Below, piece after piece: positions 25,111 through 34,244 of a DNA stretch of 64,000 nt (positions within the stretch are counted from its first letter, which is position 1; every line of letters begins with the position of its first letter). The notes below the pieces were generated by a model. It was not told the DNA's origin. It did no database searches and saw only the letters and a program-made list of their open reading frames with translations. The stretch comes from Pseudomonas sp. dw_358. GTDB lineage: Bacteria; Pseudomonadota; Gammaproteobacteria; Pseudomonadales; Pseudomonadaceae. The position numbers and the translations under genes are program-made. The DNA lies in assembly GCF_018449655.1 (NCBI RefSeq), contig NZ_JAAVUX010000001.1, forward strand, positions 310,001-374,000. The letters are read 5' to 3'.

Positions 25111-26805
25111 ATGAACGATATCGCCCTAACCGGCCTCGCCAGGCAACTGGTCGTAGCCGAATTGCTTACCGACAAAGACGCGCAGCAGGCGTATCAACAG
25201 GCCCATCGCACCCGCGTGCCGCTGGTCCACTATCTGGTGCAGAACAAGCTGGCGAAAAGCCGGGAAATTGCCGAGATTGCCTCCGATCAGTTCGGGGTTT
25301 CGCTGATCGATCTGAAGATGGTCGATCCTGAAAGCCAGCCCCGCGGTCTGGTCAGTGAAAAGCTGGTACGCCAGCACCACGCACTGCCACTTTGGCGGCG
25401 CGGCAATAAACTGTTCGTGGGTGTGTCTGACCCCACCAACCATCAAGCCATCACTGACATCCAATTCAATACCGGCCTGAACACCGAAGCCATTCTGGTG
25501 GAAGAAGACAAGCTGGCGGATGCGATAGAGAAGTTTTTCGAAAGCGGCACAAGTGGACTGGAAGAGTTGGGCGATGAGCTCGACAACCTGGACGTTGAAA
25601 CATCCGGCGACAATGCCGGAGAAAAAGTCGGAGTAGACGCTGACGACGCCCCGGTGGTGCGCTTTGTAAACAAGATGTTGCTGGACGCCATTCGCAGCGG
25701 GTCTTCAGACCTTCACTTCGAACCCTACGAAAAAGCCTATCGCGTGCGCTTTCGCACAGACGGCATCCTGAGAGAAATCGCGCGCCCGCCCATTAACTTG
25801 GCCGGGCGTATCTCGGCACGCCTGAAGGTGATGGCCAGCCTCGACATTTCCGAGCGTCGGCGCCCGCAGGACGGCCGGATCAAGATGCGCATTTCGAAAA
25901 ACAAGGCCATCGACTTCCGGGTCAACACCCTGCCGACCTTGTGGGGCGAGAAGATCGTGATGCGTATCCTCGACCCCACCAGTGCCCAGATGGGCATTGA
26001 CGCCCTGGGCTACGAGGCGGATCAGAAGGAGCTGTACCTGGCTGCCTTGGCACAACCCCAAGGCATGATTCTGGTGACGGGCCCGACGGGTTCGGGGAAA
26101 ACTGTTTCCCTGTATACCGGTATCAACATTCTCAATACGGTCGATATCAACATCTCCACCGCCGAAGACCCGGTGGAGATCAACATGGAAGGCATCAACC
26201 AGGTCAACGTCAACAACAAGCAGGGCCTGGACTTCGCCTCTGCCTTGCGTTCATTTCTGCGCCAGGACCCGGACGTGATCATGGTCGGTGAGATCCGTGA
26301 CCTGGAAACTGCCGAGATTGCGGTCAAGGCCGCTCAGACCGGGCACTTGGTACTCTCGACACTCCACACCAACAGCGCCGCTGAGACCATCACCCGCTTG
26401 ATGAACATGGGTGTGGCCAGCTTCAACATCGCCACCTCAGTGAACCTGATCATCGCCCAGCGCCTGGCGAGAAAGCTCTGCACCGTGTGCAAGCGCCCTG
26501 CCGATATCCCTAGGGACATCCTGCTCGAAGAAGGCTTCCAGCCGGACAAGATTGGCACCTTTACCGTGTATGAGCCGGTGGGCTGCGATGCCTGCAATGG
26601 GGGGTACAAGGGACGCCAAGGTATCTACGAGGTGGTCAAGAATACCAAGGCGCTGCAGCAGATCATCATGGAGTCCGGCAACTCCATCGACATCGCCACG
26701 CAAATGCGCAAAGACGGTTTCAGTGACCTGCGTGCTTCCGGCCTCTATAAAGTGATGCTTGGCGTGACCAGCCTGGCGGAAGTCAACCGGGTCACCAAGG
26801 ATTAA
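25111..26805 (+). CDS. pilB: Type IV pilus extension ATPase PilB
   Basis: A 564-residue hexameric assembly ATPase. An N-terminal MshEN-like domain (~1-150) is followed by the core with Walker A GPTGSGKT (324-331), an Asp box (STAEDPVE), Walker B (DPDVIMVGEIRDLETA) and His box (GHLVLSTLHTN). A tetracysteine zinc motif is visible (CTVCKRP and CDACNGG). It powers pilus extension at the inner membrane and works with PilC. The start MNDIALTG at 25111 is the usual N-terminus; an upstream ATG seven codons earlier lacks family support. It is divergent from the two pilins and begins pilB-pilC-pilD. Confidence 0.97.
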   Translation: MNDIALTGLARQLVVAELLTDKDAQQAYQQAHRTRVPLVHYLVQNKLAKSREIAEIASDQFGVSLIDLKMVDPESQPRGLVSEKLVRQHHALPLWRRGNKLFVGVSDPTNHQAITDIQFNTGLNTEAILVEEDKLADAIEKFFESGTSGLEELGDELDNLDVETSGDNAGEKVGVDADDAPVVRFVNKMLLDAIRSGSSDLHFEPYEKAYRVRFRTDGILREIARPPINLAGRISARLKVMASLDISERRRPQDGRIKMRISKNKAIDFRVNTLPTLWGEKIVMRILDPTSAQMGIDALGYEADQKELYLAALAQPQGMILVTGPTGSGKTVSLYTGINILNTVDINISTAEDPVEINMEGINQVNVNNKQGLDFASALRSFLRQDPDVIMVGEIRDLETAEIAVKAAQTGHLVLSTLHTNSAAETITRLMNMGVASFNIATSVNLIIAQRLARKLCTVCKRPADIPRDILLEEGFQPDKIGTFTVYEPVGCDACNGGYKGRQGIYEVVKNTKALQQIIMESGNSIDIATQMRKDGFSDLRASGLYKVMLGVTSLAEVNRVTKD

Positions 26806-26807
26806 TC

Positions 26808-28025
26808 ATGGCGGCGAAGGAAATGAAAGTCGGCACCTACGCCTGGGAAGGCGTGGACCGCAAGGGCACCAAGATGACCGGCGAAATGAACGGTCAGAAT
26901 GTGCAGATGATCAAGGCGCAGTTGCGTAAACAAGGTGTGACGCCAGGTAAGGTCCGCAAGAAAAGTGCTTCGATCTTCGGCAAGGGCAAACCAATCAAAC
27001 CCATGGACATTGCCCTGTTTACACGGCAAATGGCGACCATGATGAAGGCCGGTGTGCCTCTGCTCTCATCTTTTGACATCATTGCCGAGGGCTCTGAAAA
27101 CCCGAACATGCGCAAGCTGGTCGAGGAGGTCAAGCTGGAGGTGGCCGCTGGGAACAGCTTTGCCGCGTCTCTACGCAAGAAACCAAAATATTTTGATGAT
27201 ATGTACTGCAATTTGGTGAACGCAGGCGAACAAGCCGGTGCACTGGAAACGTTGCTGGACCGCGTAGCCACTTACAAAGAGAAAAGCGAGGCGCTGAGGG
27301 CGAAAATCAAGAAAGCGATGACTTATCCTATTGCGGTAGTCGTCGTAGCAATTATTGTGACGGGCATTTTGCTAATCAAAGTAGTGCCTCAGTTTCAGGC
27401 GGTTTTTTCCGGATTTGGTGCCAAGCTTCCAGCCTTTACCCTGATGGTAGTGGGGCTGTCGGAAGTTGTCCAAGAGTGGTATCTGGCGATGCTCGGTGGC
27501 ATCGTAGCTCTGTTTTTCATCTGGAAAAATGCACTCAGCCGCAGTGAAAAACTCCGAGACAATCTAGACCGGCTCCTTCTCAAAATGCCGATCATTGGCC
27601 CGCTGATGGTCAAGTCGTCGCTAGCACGCTATGCCCGTACCCTGGCCACCACTTTCGCCGCTGGCGTCCCACTGGTCGAAGCACTGGACTCAGTGGCGGG
27701 CGCCACCGGCAACGTGGTTTACCGAAACGCCGTCCTCAAGATCAAACAGGACGTCTCCACCGGCATGCAGCTGAATTTCTCGATGCGTACCACAGGCGTA
27801 TTCCCTTCGCTGGCCATCCAAATGACTGCCATCGGCGAAGAGTCCGGCGCCTTGGATGGCATGCTCGAACGGGTCGCCATCATCTACGAAGCCGAAGTCG
27901 ACAACATGGTCGACAGCATGACCAGCCTGATGGAGCCCATCATCATGTCAGTCCTCGGCGTCCTCGTCGGCGGCCTCGTCATCGCCATGTACCTCCCCAT
28001 CTTCCAACTGGGCAACGCCGTCTAA
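26808..28025 (+). CDS. pilC: Type IV pilus inner-membrane platform protein PilC
   Basis: A 405-residue polytopic protein with two GspF-type cytoplasmic domains. Each is followed by a hydrophobic hairpin (MTYPIAVVVVAIIVTGILL near 170-190; LAMLGGIVALFFIW near 225; a C-terminal helix IIMSVLGVLVGGLVIAMYLP). Conserved family phrases include FTRQMATMMKAGVPLL and FPSLAIQMTAIGEESGALD. It anchors PilB and links ATP hydrolysis to pilin insertion. It starts 2 nt after the pilB stop. The stretch from roughly 27180 to 27560 is visibly richer in A/T than either side, as if it had a separate history. Confidence 0.97.
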   Translation: MAAKEMKVGTYAWEGVDRKGTKMTGEMNGQNVQMIKAQLRKQGVTPGKVRKKSASIFGKGKPIKPMDIALFTRQMATMMKAGVPLLSSFDIIAEGSENPNMRKLVEEVKLEVAAGNSFAASLRKKPKYFDDMYCNLVNAGEQAGALETLLDRVATYKEKSEALRAKIKKAMTYPIAVVVVAIIVTGILLIKVVPQFQAVFSGFGAKLPAFTLMVVGLSEVVQEWYLAMLGGIVALFFIWKNALSRSEKLRDNLDRLLLKMPIIGPLMVKSSLARYARTLATTFAAGVPLVEALDSVAGATGNVVYRNAVLKIKQDVSTGMQLNFSMRTTGVFPSLAIQMTAIGEESGALDGMLERVAIIYEAEVDNMVDSMTSLMEPIIMSVLGVLVGGLVIAMYLPIFQLGNAV

Positions 28026-28026
28026 C

Positions 28027-28896
28027 ATGACCCTCCTCGACCTCCTGGCCAGCTCCCCGCTGGCCTTCGCCGTGTGCGCGCTGATTCTGGGCCTGCTGGT
28101 CGGCAGCTTCCTCAACGTCGTCATCCACCGCCTGCCGAAAATGCTCGAACGCGAGTGGCAAGCCCAGGCCCGGGACATCCTCAAACTCCCGGAAGAGCCC
28201 AAGGGCCCCGTCTACAACCTCCTCCTCCCCCACTCCGCCTGCCCTCATTGCGGCCACAAGATCCGCGCCTGGGAGAACCTGCCGATCATCAGCTACCTCG
28301 CCCTGCGCGGGCGTTGTGCAGGCTGCCAGGCGCCGATCAGCAAGCGCTACCCCTTGGTGGAATTGGCCAGCGGCCTGATTACCGCCTTCATCGCCTGGCA
28401 CTTCGGCTTTGGCTGGCAGGCCGGGGCGTTCATGCTGTTGAGTTGGGGTCTGTTGGCCATGAGCCTGATCGACGCCGACCACCAGATTCTGCCGGATGTG
28501 CTGGTGCTGCCGTTGCTGTGGCTGGGGTTGATCCTCAACAGCCAAGCTTTGAACACCAGCCTGCCCGATGCGCTATGGGGCGCGGTGGCCGGTTACATGA
28601 GTCTGTGGCTGGTGTACTGGCTGTTCAAGCTGGTCACCGGCAAGGAAGGCATGGGCCATGGTGACTTCAAGTTGCTGGCGATGATCGGCGCCTGGGGTGG
28701 CTGGCAGGTGTTGCCGCTGACCATCCTGTTGTCGTCGCTGGTGGGCGCGGTGCTGGGGGTGATCATGCTGCGTTTGCGCGATGCCAAGACCAGCACGCCG
28801 ATACCGTTCGGGCCTTATCTGGCCATTGCGGGGTGGATTGCATTGCTGTGGGGTGATCAAATAAACACCTCTTATATGCATTTCGCGGGCTTCTGA
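28027..28896 (+). CDS. pilD: Prepilin peptidase/N-methyltransferase PilD
   Basis: A 289-residue inner-membrane aspartic protease. The cytoplasmic zinc-binding loop has Cys72, Cys75, Cys97 and Cys100 (CPHC...CAGC), and catalytic aspartates are Asp149 (SLIDADHQ) and Asp213 (GHGDFKLL), all at the positions known for P. aeruginosa PilD. Around eight membrane helices are predicted. It cleaves leaders of type IV pilins and type II secretion pseudopilins and methylates the new N-terminus, so it should process every pilin in this window. Its TGA overlaps the coaE ATG. Confidence 0.97.
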   Translation: MTLLDLLASSPLAFAVCALILGLLVGSFLNVVIHRLPKMLEREWQAQARDILKLPEEPKGPVYNLLLPHSACPHCGHKIRAWENLPIISYLALRGRCAGCQAPISKRYPLVELASGLITAFIAWHFGFGWQAGAFMLLSWGLLAMSLIDADHQILPDVLVLPLLWLGLILNSQALNTSLPDALWGAVAGYMSLWLVYWLFKLVTGKEGMGHGDFKLLAMIGAWGGWQVLPLTILLSSLVGAVLGVIMLRLRDAKTSTPIPFGPYLAIAGWIALLWGDQINTSYMHFAGF

Positions 28897-29510
28897 TGAG
28901 CGCAACACCTTGGGTACTGGGCTTGACCGGCGGGATCGGCAGCGGCAAGAGTGCCGCCGCCGAGCGCTTTGCCGAGCTGGGGCTGCACGTGGTGGACGCC
29001 GATCAGGCGGCGCGCTGGGTGGTGGAACCGGGCCGACCGGCGCTGGCGCAGATTGCCGAGCGCTTCGGGCCGAGCATTTTGCAGGCCGATGGCACGCTGG
29101 ATCGCGGGGCGTTGCGGGCGGTGATCTTTGCCGATGCCGAGCAGCGCCGTTGGGTCGAGGGTTTGCTGCACCCGCTGGTGGCGCAGGAAATCGCCGATTC
29201 ACTGGCCAAGGCGACTTCACCGTACGCGGTGTTTGTCTCGCCGTTGATGGTGGAGTCCGGGCAGTCGAAGGTGGCCAATCGGCTGCTGGTGATCGATGCG
29301 CCGGAAGCCTTGCAGGTGCAACGCACATTGGCCCGCGACGGCACCCACGAACAACAGGTGCAGGCGATCCTCAAGGCGCAGGCCACCCGCGAGCAGCGCC
29401 GGGCCAAGGCCGACGATGTGCTGGTCAATGACCGCGACCTGGCGTGGTTGCGCTCGGAGATCGACCGCCTGCATACCTTTTATCTGACCCTTTCTGGAGG
29501 CCAAGCATGA
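28896..29510 (+). CDS. coaE: Dephospho-CoA kinase CoaE
   Basis: A 204-residue kinase. The P-loop is [14 protein letters not shown] (~residues 9-20), followed by the family VVDADQAAR motif and a C-terminal [16 protein letters not shown]. It phosphorylates dephospho-CoA at the 3'-hydroxyl, the last step of coenzyme A synthesis. The ATG overlaps the pilD stop and its stop overlaps yacG (ATGA), giving a tightly coupled pilD-coaE-yacG end to the pilB operon. This arrangement is common in gammaproteobacteria. Confidence 0.96.
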   Translation: MSATPWVLGLTGGIGSGKSAAAERFAELGLHVVDADQAARWVVEPGRPALAQIAERFGPSILQADGTLDRGALRAVIFADAEQRRWVEGLLHPLVAQEIADSLAKATSPYAVFVSPLMVESGQSKVANRLLVIDAPEALQVQRTLARDGTHEQQVQAILKAQATREQRRAKADDVLVNDRDLAWLRSEIDRLHTFYLTLSGGQA

Positions 29511-29707
29511 GCTCACCTGTGAATGTGGAGTGCCCGACCTGTGGCGCGCCAGTGGAATGGAGCGCCGCCAGCCCCAACCGGCCGTTTTGTTCGGACCGTT
29601 GCAAGTTGATTGACCTCGGGGCCTGGGCCTCGGAAGAACACAAGATTCCGGTGGCACCGGATGCCGAGGATGATCTGTTTTCAGAGGAGTTGGGGCCGCG
29701 GCATTAA
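29507..29707 (+). CDS. yacG: DNA gyrase inhibitor YacG (zinc protein)
   Basis: A 66-residue zinc-ribbon protein. The four cysteines are in CPTCG (near residues 9-12) and CSDRC (near 28-32), followed by [15 protein letters not shown], the recognition segment of the family. YacG binds the GyrB C-terminal region and inhibits gyrase DNA binding in E. coli. The ATG overlaps the coaE stop. The size agrees with the family. Confidence 0.95.
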   Translation: MSSPVNVECPTCGAPVEWSAASPNRPFCSDRCKLIDLGAWASEEHKIPVAPDAEDDLFSEELGPRH

Positions 29708-29763
29708 GTGTCACCACGATTTCAGCAGGTAACCCGCGGGCCATTCCACGGCTTCGCGCAACC

Positions 29764-29844
29764 GGCGTAGGAGCCGACCTTGGTCGCGATGGCATCACCA
29801 CAGACCGAGTTGTCTGCATCGCGACCAAGGTCGGCTCCTACGCC
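29764..29844. repeat. Perfect inverted repeat, second repeat family
   Basis: Arms of 28 bp (29764-29791 and 29817-29844) are exact inverted copies starting GGCGTAGGAGCCGACCTTGG, separated by 25 bp. The sequence differs from the ACCGAGC-type REP elements of the window and is its only copy. Such GGAGCCGACC palindromes are scattered in Pseudomonas chromosomes, to my knowledge. Confidence 0.9.
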
Positions 29845-29954
29845 AGTTGTGTGAAATCATGGAGTCGCCCCGTTGGATTGTGAGCCGTTCCAATCACCGC
29901 CGCTTCTGCCGCAACGATGGCAGACAGACATCTAACAGCGCTAAGCTCAGCCCC

Positions 29955-30584
29955 ATGGATGACTCCGACTACCTGCGCCTGCTCACCCTGCAGGCCGAAC
30001 AAGCCAATGCCTTCCTGTCGAATGCCCGCAAGTGGGAGCGCGAGAGATGGGTGTGTCAGCGTCTGTTGCAGGGCTTGAACGTGCCGCACCGCGATGAGGA
30101 TTTCATGCCGGCCGGGCAGGAGCCGCCGGATGTGTTGTTCCAGGACGCCAGTTTCGAAGTGTTTTTCGTCCTCGACGAGGGCCGTCGTCTCAATGACGAG
30201 TGGCGCGAAGAGCTGCAACGCCGGCGCAGTGCCTTTTCCCTGAGCCAGCTGGTGCGCCGCGAGGCGCGGCCCAAGCGCATCAGTGCCGTGGAGTTGTTGC
30301 AACGCCTGGCGCCGACCCTGCGCAAGAAGAGCCACAACTACCGCGAGCGCGGGCTGGAATTGAACGAGCTGGACATCATCGCCTTCGCCAGCCTCAAGCG
30401 CGAAGTGCTGGACCTCAACAGCCATTTTCCGCCGCCCACCGAGTACCTGCGCCAAGGGTGGCGCTCGTTGTCGCTGGTGGGCCCGACCTTTGCCCGGGTG
30501 TTGTTCGCCCATCCCGATGCCCCGGGTTTTCTGCGGGCCAATCTGGGCCGCAGCATTGTTTTCGATGTCGGCATCAGCTTGTGA
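29955..30584 (+). CDS. DUF1780 family protein
   Basis: A 209-residue soluble protein of the DUF1780 family, found mainly in Pseudomonas and relatives. N-terminal helices (YLRLLTLQAEQANAFLSNARKWERERWVC in parts) are followed by a conserved RDEDFMPAGQEPPDV segment and VLDEGRRLNDEWREEL. The fold may be restriction-endonuclease-like (D-E..F-V pattern at DVLFQDASFEVFFVLDE), but I cannot show activity. I start at 29955 (MDDSDYLRLL); frames opening at 29847 or 29859 would start against the inverted repeat and add an unusual basic segment. The orthologue sits near pilD-yacG and ndh in P. aeruginosa (from memory). Confidence 0.82.
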   Translation: MDDSDYLRLLTLQAEQANAFLSNARKWERERWVCQRLLQGLNVPHRDEDFMPAGQEPPDVLFQDASFEVFFVLDEGRRLNDEWREELQRRRSAFSLSQLVRREARPKRISAVELLQRLAPTLRKKSHNYRERGLELNELDIIAFASLKREVLDLNSHFPPPTEYLRQGWRSLSLVGPTFARVLFAHPDAPGFLRANLGRSIVFDVGISL

Positions 30585-30783
30585 AAGAGACGATGGCGCT
30601 CAGCCCCGGCGAATGTTACAAAGCCTGCATTGCCTTATTTGACTGCCAATGAAAGATGCCCCCAAGCGTACGCTGTACCACGCGCACATCATTGCCCTCC
30701 CCTCGCCGTGAGACACGGTGCTATGAGCTGCCTCGCGCTCGCCCGTCCCGGCCCGAATTCCGTAAACCTTATGAGATATCCCC

Positions 30784-32082
30784 ATGACTCACCGTATCGT
30801 GATTGTCGGCGGCGGCGCCGGCGGCCTGGAGCTGGCGACCCGCCTGGGTAAGACCCTGGGCAAGCGTGGCAAGGCCAATGTGACCCTGGTGGACGCCAGC
30901 CTGACCCACATCTGGAAACCGCTGTTGCATGAAGTGGCGGCCGGCTCCTTGAACTCCTCGGAAGACGAGCTCAACTACGTGGCCCAGGCCAAGTGGAACC
31001 ACTTCAACTTCCAGCTCGGCAAAATGAGCGGGCTGGACCGTGCCGGCAAACAGATCCAGCTGGCGGCCACCTATGACGAACAAGGCGTCGAACTGGTGCC
31101 CGCACGGGTGCTGAACTACGACAGCCTGGTCATCGCCGTGGGCAGCACCACCAACGACTTCGGTACCCGTGGCGCGGCCGAGCACTGCCTGTTCCTCGAC
31201 ACCCGTGCCCAGGCCGAACGCTTTCACACGCAACTGCTGAACTACTACCTGCGCGCCCACGCCACCGATCATGACGAGAACCGGATTGCCGTGGCCATCG
31301 TCGGCGCCGGTGCCACCGGTGTGGAGTTGTCGGCCGAGCTGCACAACGCCGCCCATGAACTGGCGGCTTATGGCTTTGGCCGGATCAAGCCGGAAAACAT
31401 GCACATCACCCTGATCGAGGCCGGGCCACGGGTGCTTCCCGCGCTGCCCGAGCGCATCGGCGGGCCGGTGCACAAGACCCTGGAGAAGCTCGGCGTGACC
31501 GTGCTGACCAGCTCGTCCGTGAGTGAAGTCCGGGCCGATGCCTTGATTACCGCTGATGGCAAGGAAATCCCGGCCACCTTGAAAGTGTGGGCGGCGGGGA
31601 TTCGCGCGCCGAACTTCCTCAAGGACATCGACGGCCTGGAAACCAACCGTATCAACCAACTGGTGGTCAAACCGACCCTGCAGACCACCCGCGACGACGC
31701 GATTTTCGCCTTCGGCGACTGCGCGGCGTGCCCGCAGGTCGGCAGTGATCGCCCGGTGCCGCCACGGGCCCAGGCGGCTCACCAGCAGGCGTCGTTGCTG
31801 GCCAAGTCGCTGAAGCTGCGCATCGAAGGCACCACCACGCTGCCGGAATTCACCTACAAGGATTACGGCTCGCTGATTTCGCTGTCGCGCTATTCGGCGG
31901 TGGGCAACTTGATGGGCGGTTTGCCGGGCAGCGTGATGCTGGAGGGCTGGCTGGCGCGGATGTTCTACGTGTCGCTGTACCGCATGCACCAGATGGCGCT
32001 GTTTGGCATGTTCCGTACGGCGATGTTGATGCTGGGCAGCCGGATTGGTCGCGGAACCGAGCCGCGCTTGAAGTTGCATTGA
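30784..32082 (+). CDS. ndh: NADH dehydrogenase type II (Ndh)
   Basis: A 432-residue single-subunit NADH:quinone oxidoreductase. An FAD-binding Rossmann fold opens the protein (IVIVGGGAGGLELA), a second nucleotide-binding site appears at VAIVGAGATGVELSAEL (~175-192), and the FAD-contact FAFGDCAACP is near 312. A C-terminal amphipathic part (MFYVSLYRMHQMALFGMFRTAMLML) fits membrane attachment. It passes electrons from NADH to ubiquinone without pumping protons. It stands alone with a ~200-bp upstream region and a REP element 18 bp downstream. Confidence 0.96.
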   Translation: MTHRIVIVGGGAGGLELATRLGKTLGKRGKANVTLVDASLTHIWKPLLHEVAAGSLNSSEDELNYVAQAKWNHFNFQLGKMSGLDRAGKQIQLAATYDEQGVELVPARVLNYDSLVIAVGSTTNDFGTRGAAEHCLFLDTRAQAERFHTQLLNYYLRAHATDHDENRIAVAIVGAGATGVELSAELHNAAHELAAYGFGRIKPENMHITLIEAGPRVLPALPERIGGPVHKTLEKLGVTVLTSSSVSEVRADALITADGKEIPATLKVWAAGIRAPNFLKDIDGLETNRINQLVVKPTLQTTRDDAIFAFGDCAACPQVGSDRPVPPRAQAAHQQASLLAKSLKLRIEGTTTLPEFTYKDYGSLISLSRYSAVGNLMGGLPGSVMLEGWLARMFYVSLYRMHQMALFGMFRTAMLMLGSRIGRGTEPRLKLH

Positions 32083-32100
32083 TCGACCGTTTTACCCCAG

Positions 32101-32160
32101 CGCTGTAGGACCGAGCTTGCTCGGGAACCCGCATTCCCGAGCAAGCTCGGTCCTACAGCG
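32101..32160. repeat. Complete REP-like palindrome
   Basis: Arms 32101-32126 and 32135-32160 are perfect 26-bp inverted copies beginning CGCTGTAGGACCGAGCTTGC, with an 8-bp spacer. It is the most compact intact copy of the REP family here and lies directly after ndh. Confidence 0.9.
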
Positions 32161-32325
32161 CTATGTGCCCTCCCCCCGCTTTTCAGCCTATGCTGAACAC
32201 TCCACGCCCTCTTTCTGTGCGCTCGCCCTGCCGGTATTGCCACTTTCGGTGACATCCGCAGCGGCTGAATTTCGCACAACCCTCGCAAAATAAAGCATGG
32301 GGCCGACGGGCCCAGGTATTGCATA

Positions 32326-32339
32326 CCTGTATATACAGG
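32326..32339. promoter_or_regulatory. HutC-type operator upstream of hutH
   Basis: CCTGTATATACAGG is a perfect 14-bp palindrome with the TGTATATACA core that GntR/HutC-family repressors bind. It is 42 bp upstream of the hutH start. The local HutC-like protein (37336-38073) is the likely ligand-controlled repressor. Confidence 0.8.
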
Positions 32340-32380
32340 CTTATATAGGCTACCTAAATTCCCCACTCAGGACCCATGCC

Positions 32381-33913
32381 ATGCCAGCGTCCCTGCTTAT
32401 CCAACCCGGCCATTTCGATCTCGACCAACTGCGTGCCATCTACCAGCACCAGGCGCCTTTCGAACTGGACCCGAGCGCCCGTGACGTCGTCGCTGCCAGC
32501 CAGCAGACGGTCAGCGACATCATCGCCAACCAGCGCACGGTGTACGGCATCAACACCGGGTTCGGCCTGCTGGCACGCACCTCGATCCCCACCGAGTCCC
32601 TGGCCAAGCTGCAACGCAACCTGTTGCTGTCCCACTGCACCGGCACCGGGCCGTTGCTCGACGACGCCAGCGTCGGCCTGATCATTGCCCTCAAGGTGGC
32701 CTCGCTGGCTCGCGGTTTCTCTGGTGTGCGCTGGGACATCATCGACGCGCTGGGCAAACTGTACGCGGCCAAGGTCTACCCGTGCATTCCGTCCCAGGGA
32801 TCGGTGGGCGCTTCCGGCGACCTGGCCCCGCTGGCGCACATGTCGGCAGTGTTGATCGGTGTCGGCCGCGTGCGCCATGAAGGCCGCGAGATGGATGCGG
32901 TCGAGGGCCTGGCCCTGGCCGGTCTGAGCCCGATGGTGCTGGGCCCGAAAGAAGGCCTGGCGCTGATCAATGGCACACAGGTGTCCACCGCGTTGGCCCT
33001 GCGTGGCCTGTTTGCGGCCGAGAAGCTGTTCTCGGCCGCCGTTGTGGCCGGCAGCTTGACCGTAGAAGCTCTGAAAGGCTCCGACGTGCCCTTTGATGCG
33101 CGCATTCAGGCGGTCCGTGGCCAGCCGGGCCAGATTGCCGTGGCGGCGTTCTACCGCGAGCTGCTGGCCAACAGCGAGATCCGCGAATCCCACCGCGACT
33201 GCGGCCGCGTGCAAGACCCCTACTCCCTGCGCTGCCAGCCCCAGGTGATGGGCGCCTGCCTGGACCATATGCGCTTCGCTGCCGGGGTGTTCCTGCGCGA
33301 AGCCAACGCGGTCTCGGACAACCCGCTGGTGTTCAGCGCTGACGGCGACGTGCTGTCTGGCGGCAACTTCCACGCCGAACCGGTGGCCATGGCGGCTGAC
33401 GTGCTGGCCTTGGCCATTTCCGAAATCGGCGCACTGTCCGAGCGGCGCACCGCGCAACTGGTGGACCCGGCGATGTCTGGCCTGCCGGCGTTTCTGGTGC
33501 GCGAAGGCGGCTTGAACTCCGGCTTCATGATCGCCCAGGTTACCGCTGCGGCGTTGGCCTCGGAGAACAAGACCCTCGCCCACCCGGCGTCCATCGACAG
33601 CCTGCCGACCTCGGCCAACCAGGAAGACCACGTGTCCATGGCGACCTTCGCCGCGCGCCGCCTGCTGGACATGGCCGGCAACAGCAGCGCCGTGGTGGCC
33701 ATCGAAGTGCTGGGCGCCGCCCAGGGGATCGACCTGCTGGCGCCGTTGCAGACGTCGGCCACCCTGGCCGAGGTGCTGAAAATGGTGCGGGCCGAAGTGC
33801 CCCATTACGATGAAGACCGCTACTTCGCCCCGGACATCGCGGCGGCGCGGGCCTGGGTTGAGGGTGGGGTGTTCGGGCGCTGGTTGCCGTTCGAGCGCTT
33901 GTACGAGGCTTGA
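32381..33913 (+). CDS. hutH: Histidine ammonia-lyase HutH
   Basis: A 510-residue aromatic amino-acid ammonia-lyase. The self-formed MIO cofactor comes from Ala144-Ser145-Gly146 ([15 protein letters not shown]). Other HAL features are YGINTGFG (catalytic Tyr), [26 protein letters not shown] and NQEDHVSMA, which favours histidine over phenylalanine/tyrosine. It deaminates histidine to urocanate. No hutU, hutI or hutG lies nearby, so this may be a second hutH copy, or the rest of the pathway lies elsewhere. I start at ATG 32381 ([13 protein letters not shown]). A HutC-like operator sits upstream, and an ABC transporter and HutC-like repressor follow. Confidence 0.93.
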   Translation: MPASLLIQPGHFDLDQLRAIYQHQAPFELDPSARDVVAASQQTVSDIIANQRTVYGINTGFGLLARTSIPTESLAKLQRNLLLSHCTGTGPLLDDASVGLIIALKVASLARGFSGVRWDIIDALGKLYAAKVYPCIPSQGSVGASGDLAPLAHMSAVLIGVGRVRHEGREMDAVEGLALAGLSPMVLGPKEGLALINGTQVSTALALRGLFAAEKLFSAAVVAGSLTVEALKGSDVPFDARIQAVRGQPGQIAVAAFYRELLANSEIRESHRDCGRVQDPYSLRCQPQVMGACLDHMRFAAGVFLREANAVSDNPLVFSADGDVLSGGNFHAEPVAMAADVLALAISEIGALSERRTAQLVDPAMSGLPAFLVREGGLNSGFMIAQVTAAALASENKTLAHPASIDSLPTSANQEDHVSMATFAARRLLDMAGNSSAVVAIEVLGAAQGIDLLAPLQTSATLAEVLKMVRAEVPHYDEDRYFAPDIAAARAWVEGGVFGRWLPFERLYEA

Positions 33914-33932
33914 ACCACCTCGCACTATTCCC

Positions 33933-34046
33933 GTAGGACCGAGCCGGCCGCCGTAGCGGTTGCTCGGGAAACGACCACCGCGTTGCACCTGTTGCAACGG
34001 GGCGGTGATTCCCGAGCAACCGCTACGGCGGCCGGCTCGGTCCTGC
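33933..34046. repeat. Enlarged REP-like element with 15-nt insert in each arm
   Basis: Arms 33933-33969 and 34010-34046 are inverted copies. Each equals the standard arm GTAGGACCGAGC + TTGCTCGGGA with the same CGGCCGCCGTAGCGG inserted between the two halves (mirror-image in the right arm). The 40-bp spacer itself carries a CACCGC..GCGGTG hairpin. It lies downstream of hutH. The 331-bp gap to the next gene otherwise holds only the operator at 34163. Confidence 0.88.
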
Positions 34047-34162
34047 AGGTTTGCAGATGACAAGGCTGCCGCAGCCATTACACATGCGACCTGAAACAGT
34101 GCATCCACTCCCCCGCCCTGCACAGCGAAAACGCCTCCACCCCCCGCCGATCAAGGCTTTCA

Positions 34163-34176
34163 GCTGTATATACCGG
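34163..34176. promoter_or_regulatory. HutC-type operator upstream of the ABC transporter
   Basis: GCTGTATATACCGG matches the palindrome upstream of hutH at 12 of 14 positions, keeping the TGTATATAC core. It is 69 bp before the substrate-binding protein gene, so hutH and the transporter are probably controlled together. Confidence 0.7.
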
Positions 34177-34244
34177 CTGGCACGCTAACTGCTTTCTAAC
34201 AAAAGACTCAGCTCGTTTTCCCTGCGCCGATCAAGGAGTTATTC

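Noticed and set aside
30593..30652. 19-codon frame after the DUF1780 gene (MALSPGECYKACIALFDCQ)
   Set aside because: It follows the DUF1780 stop by 8 bp, but the ribosome site is weak and there is no independent support; Cys-rich short frames arise easily by chance.
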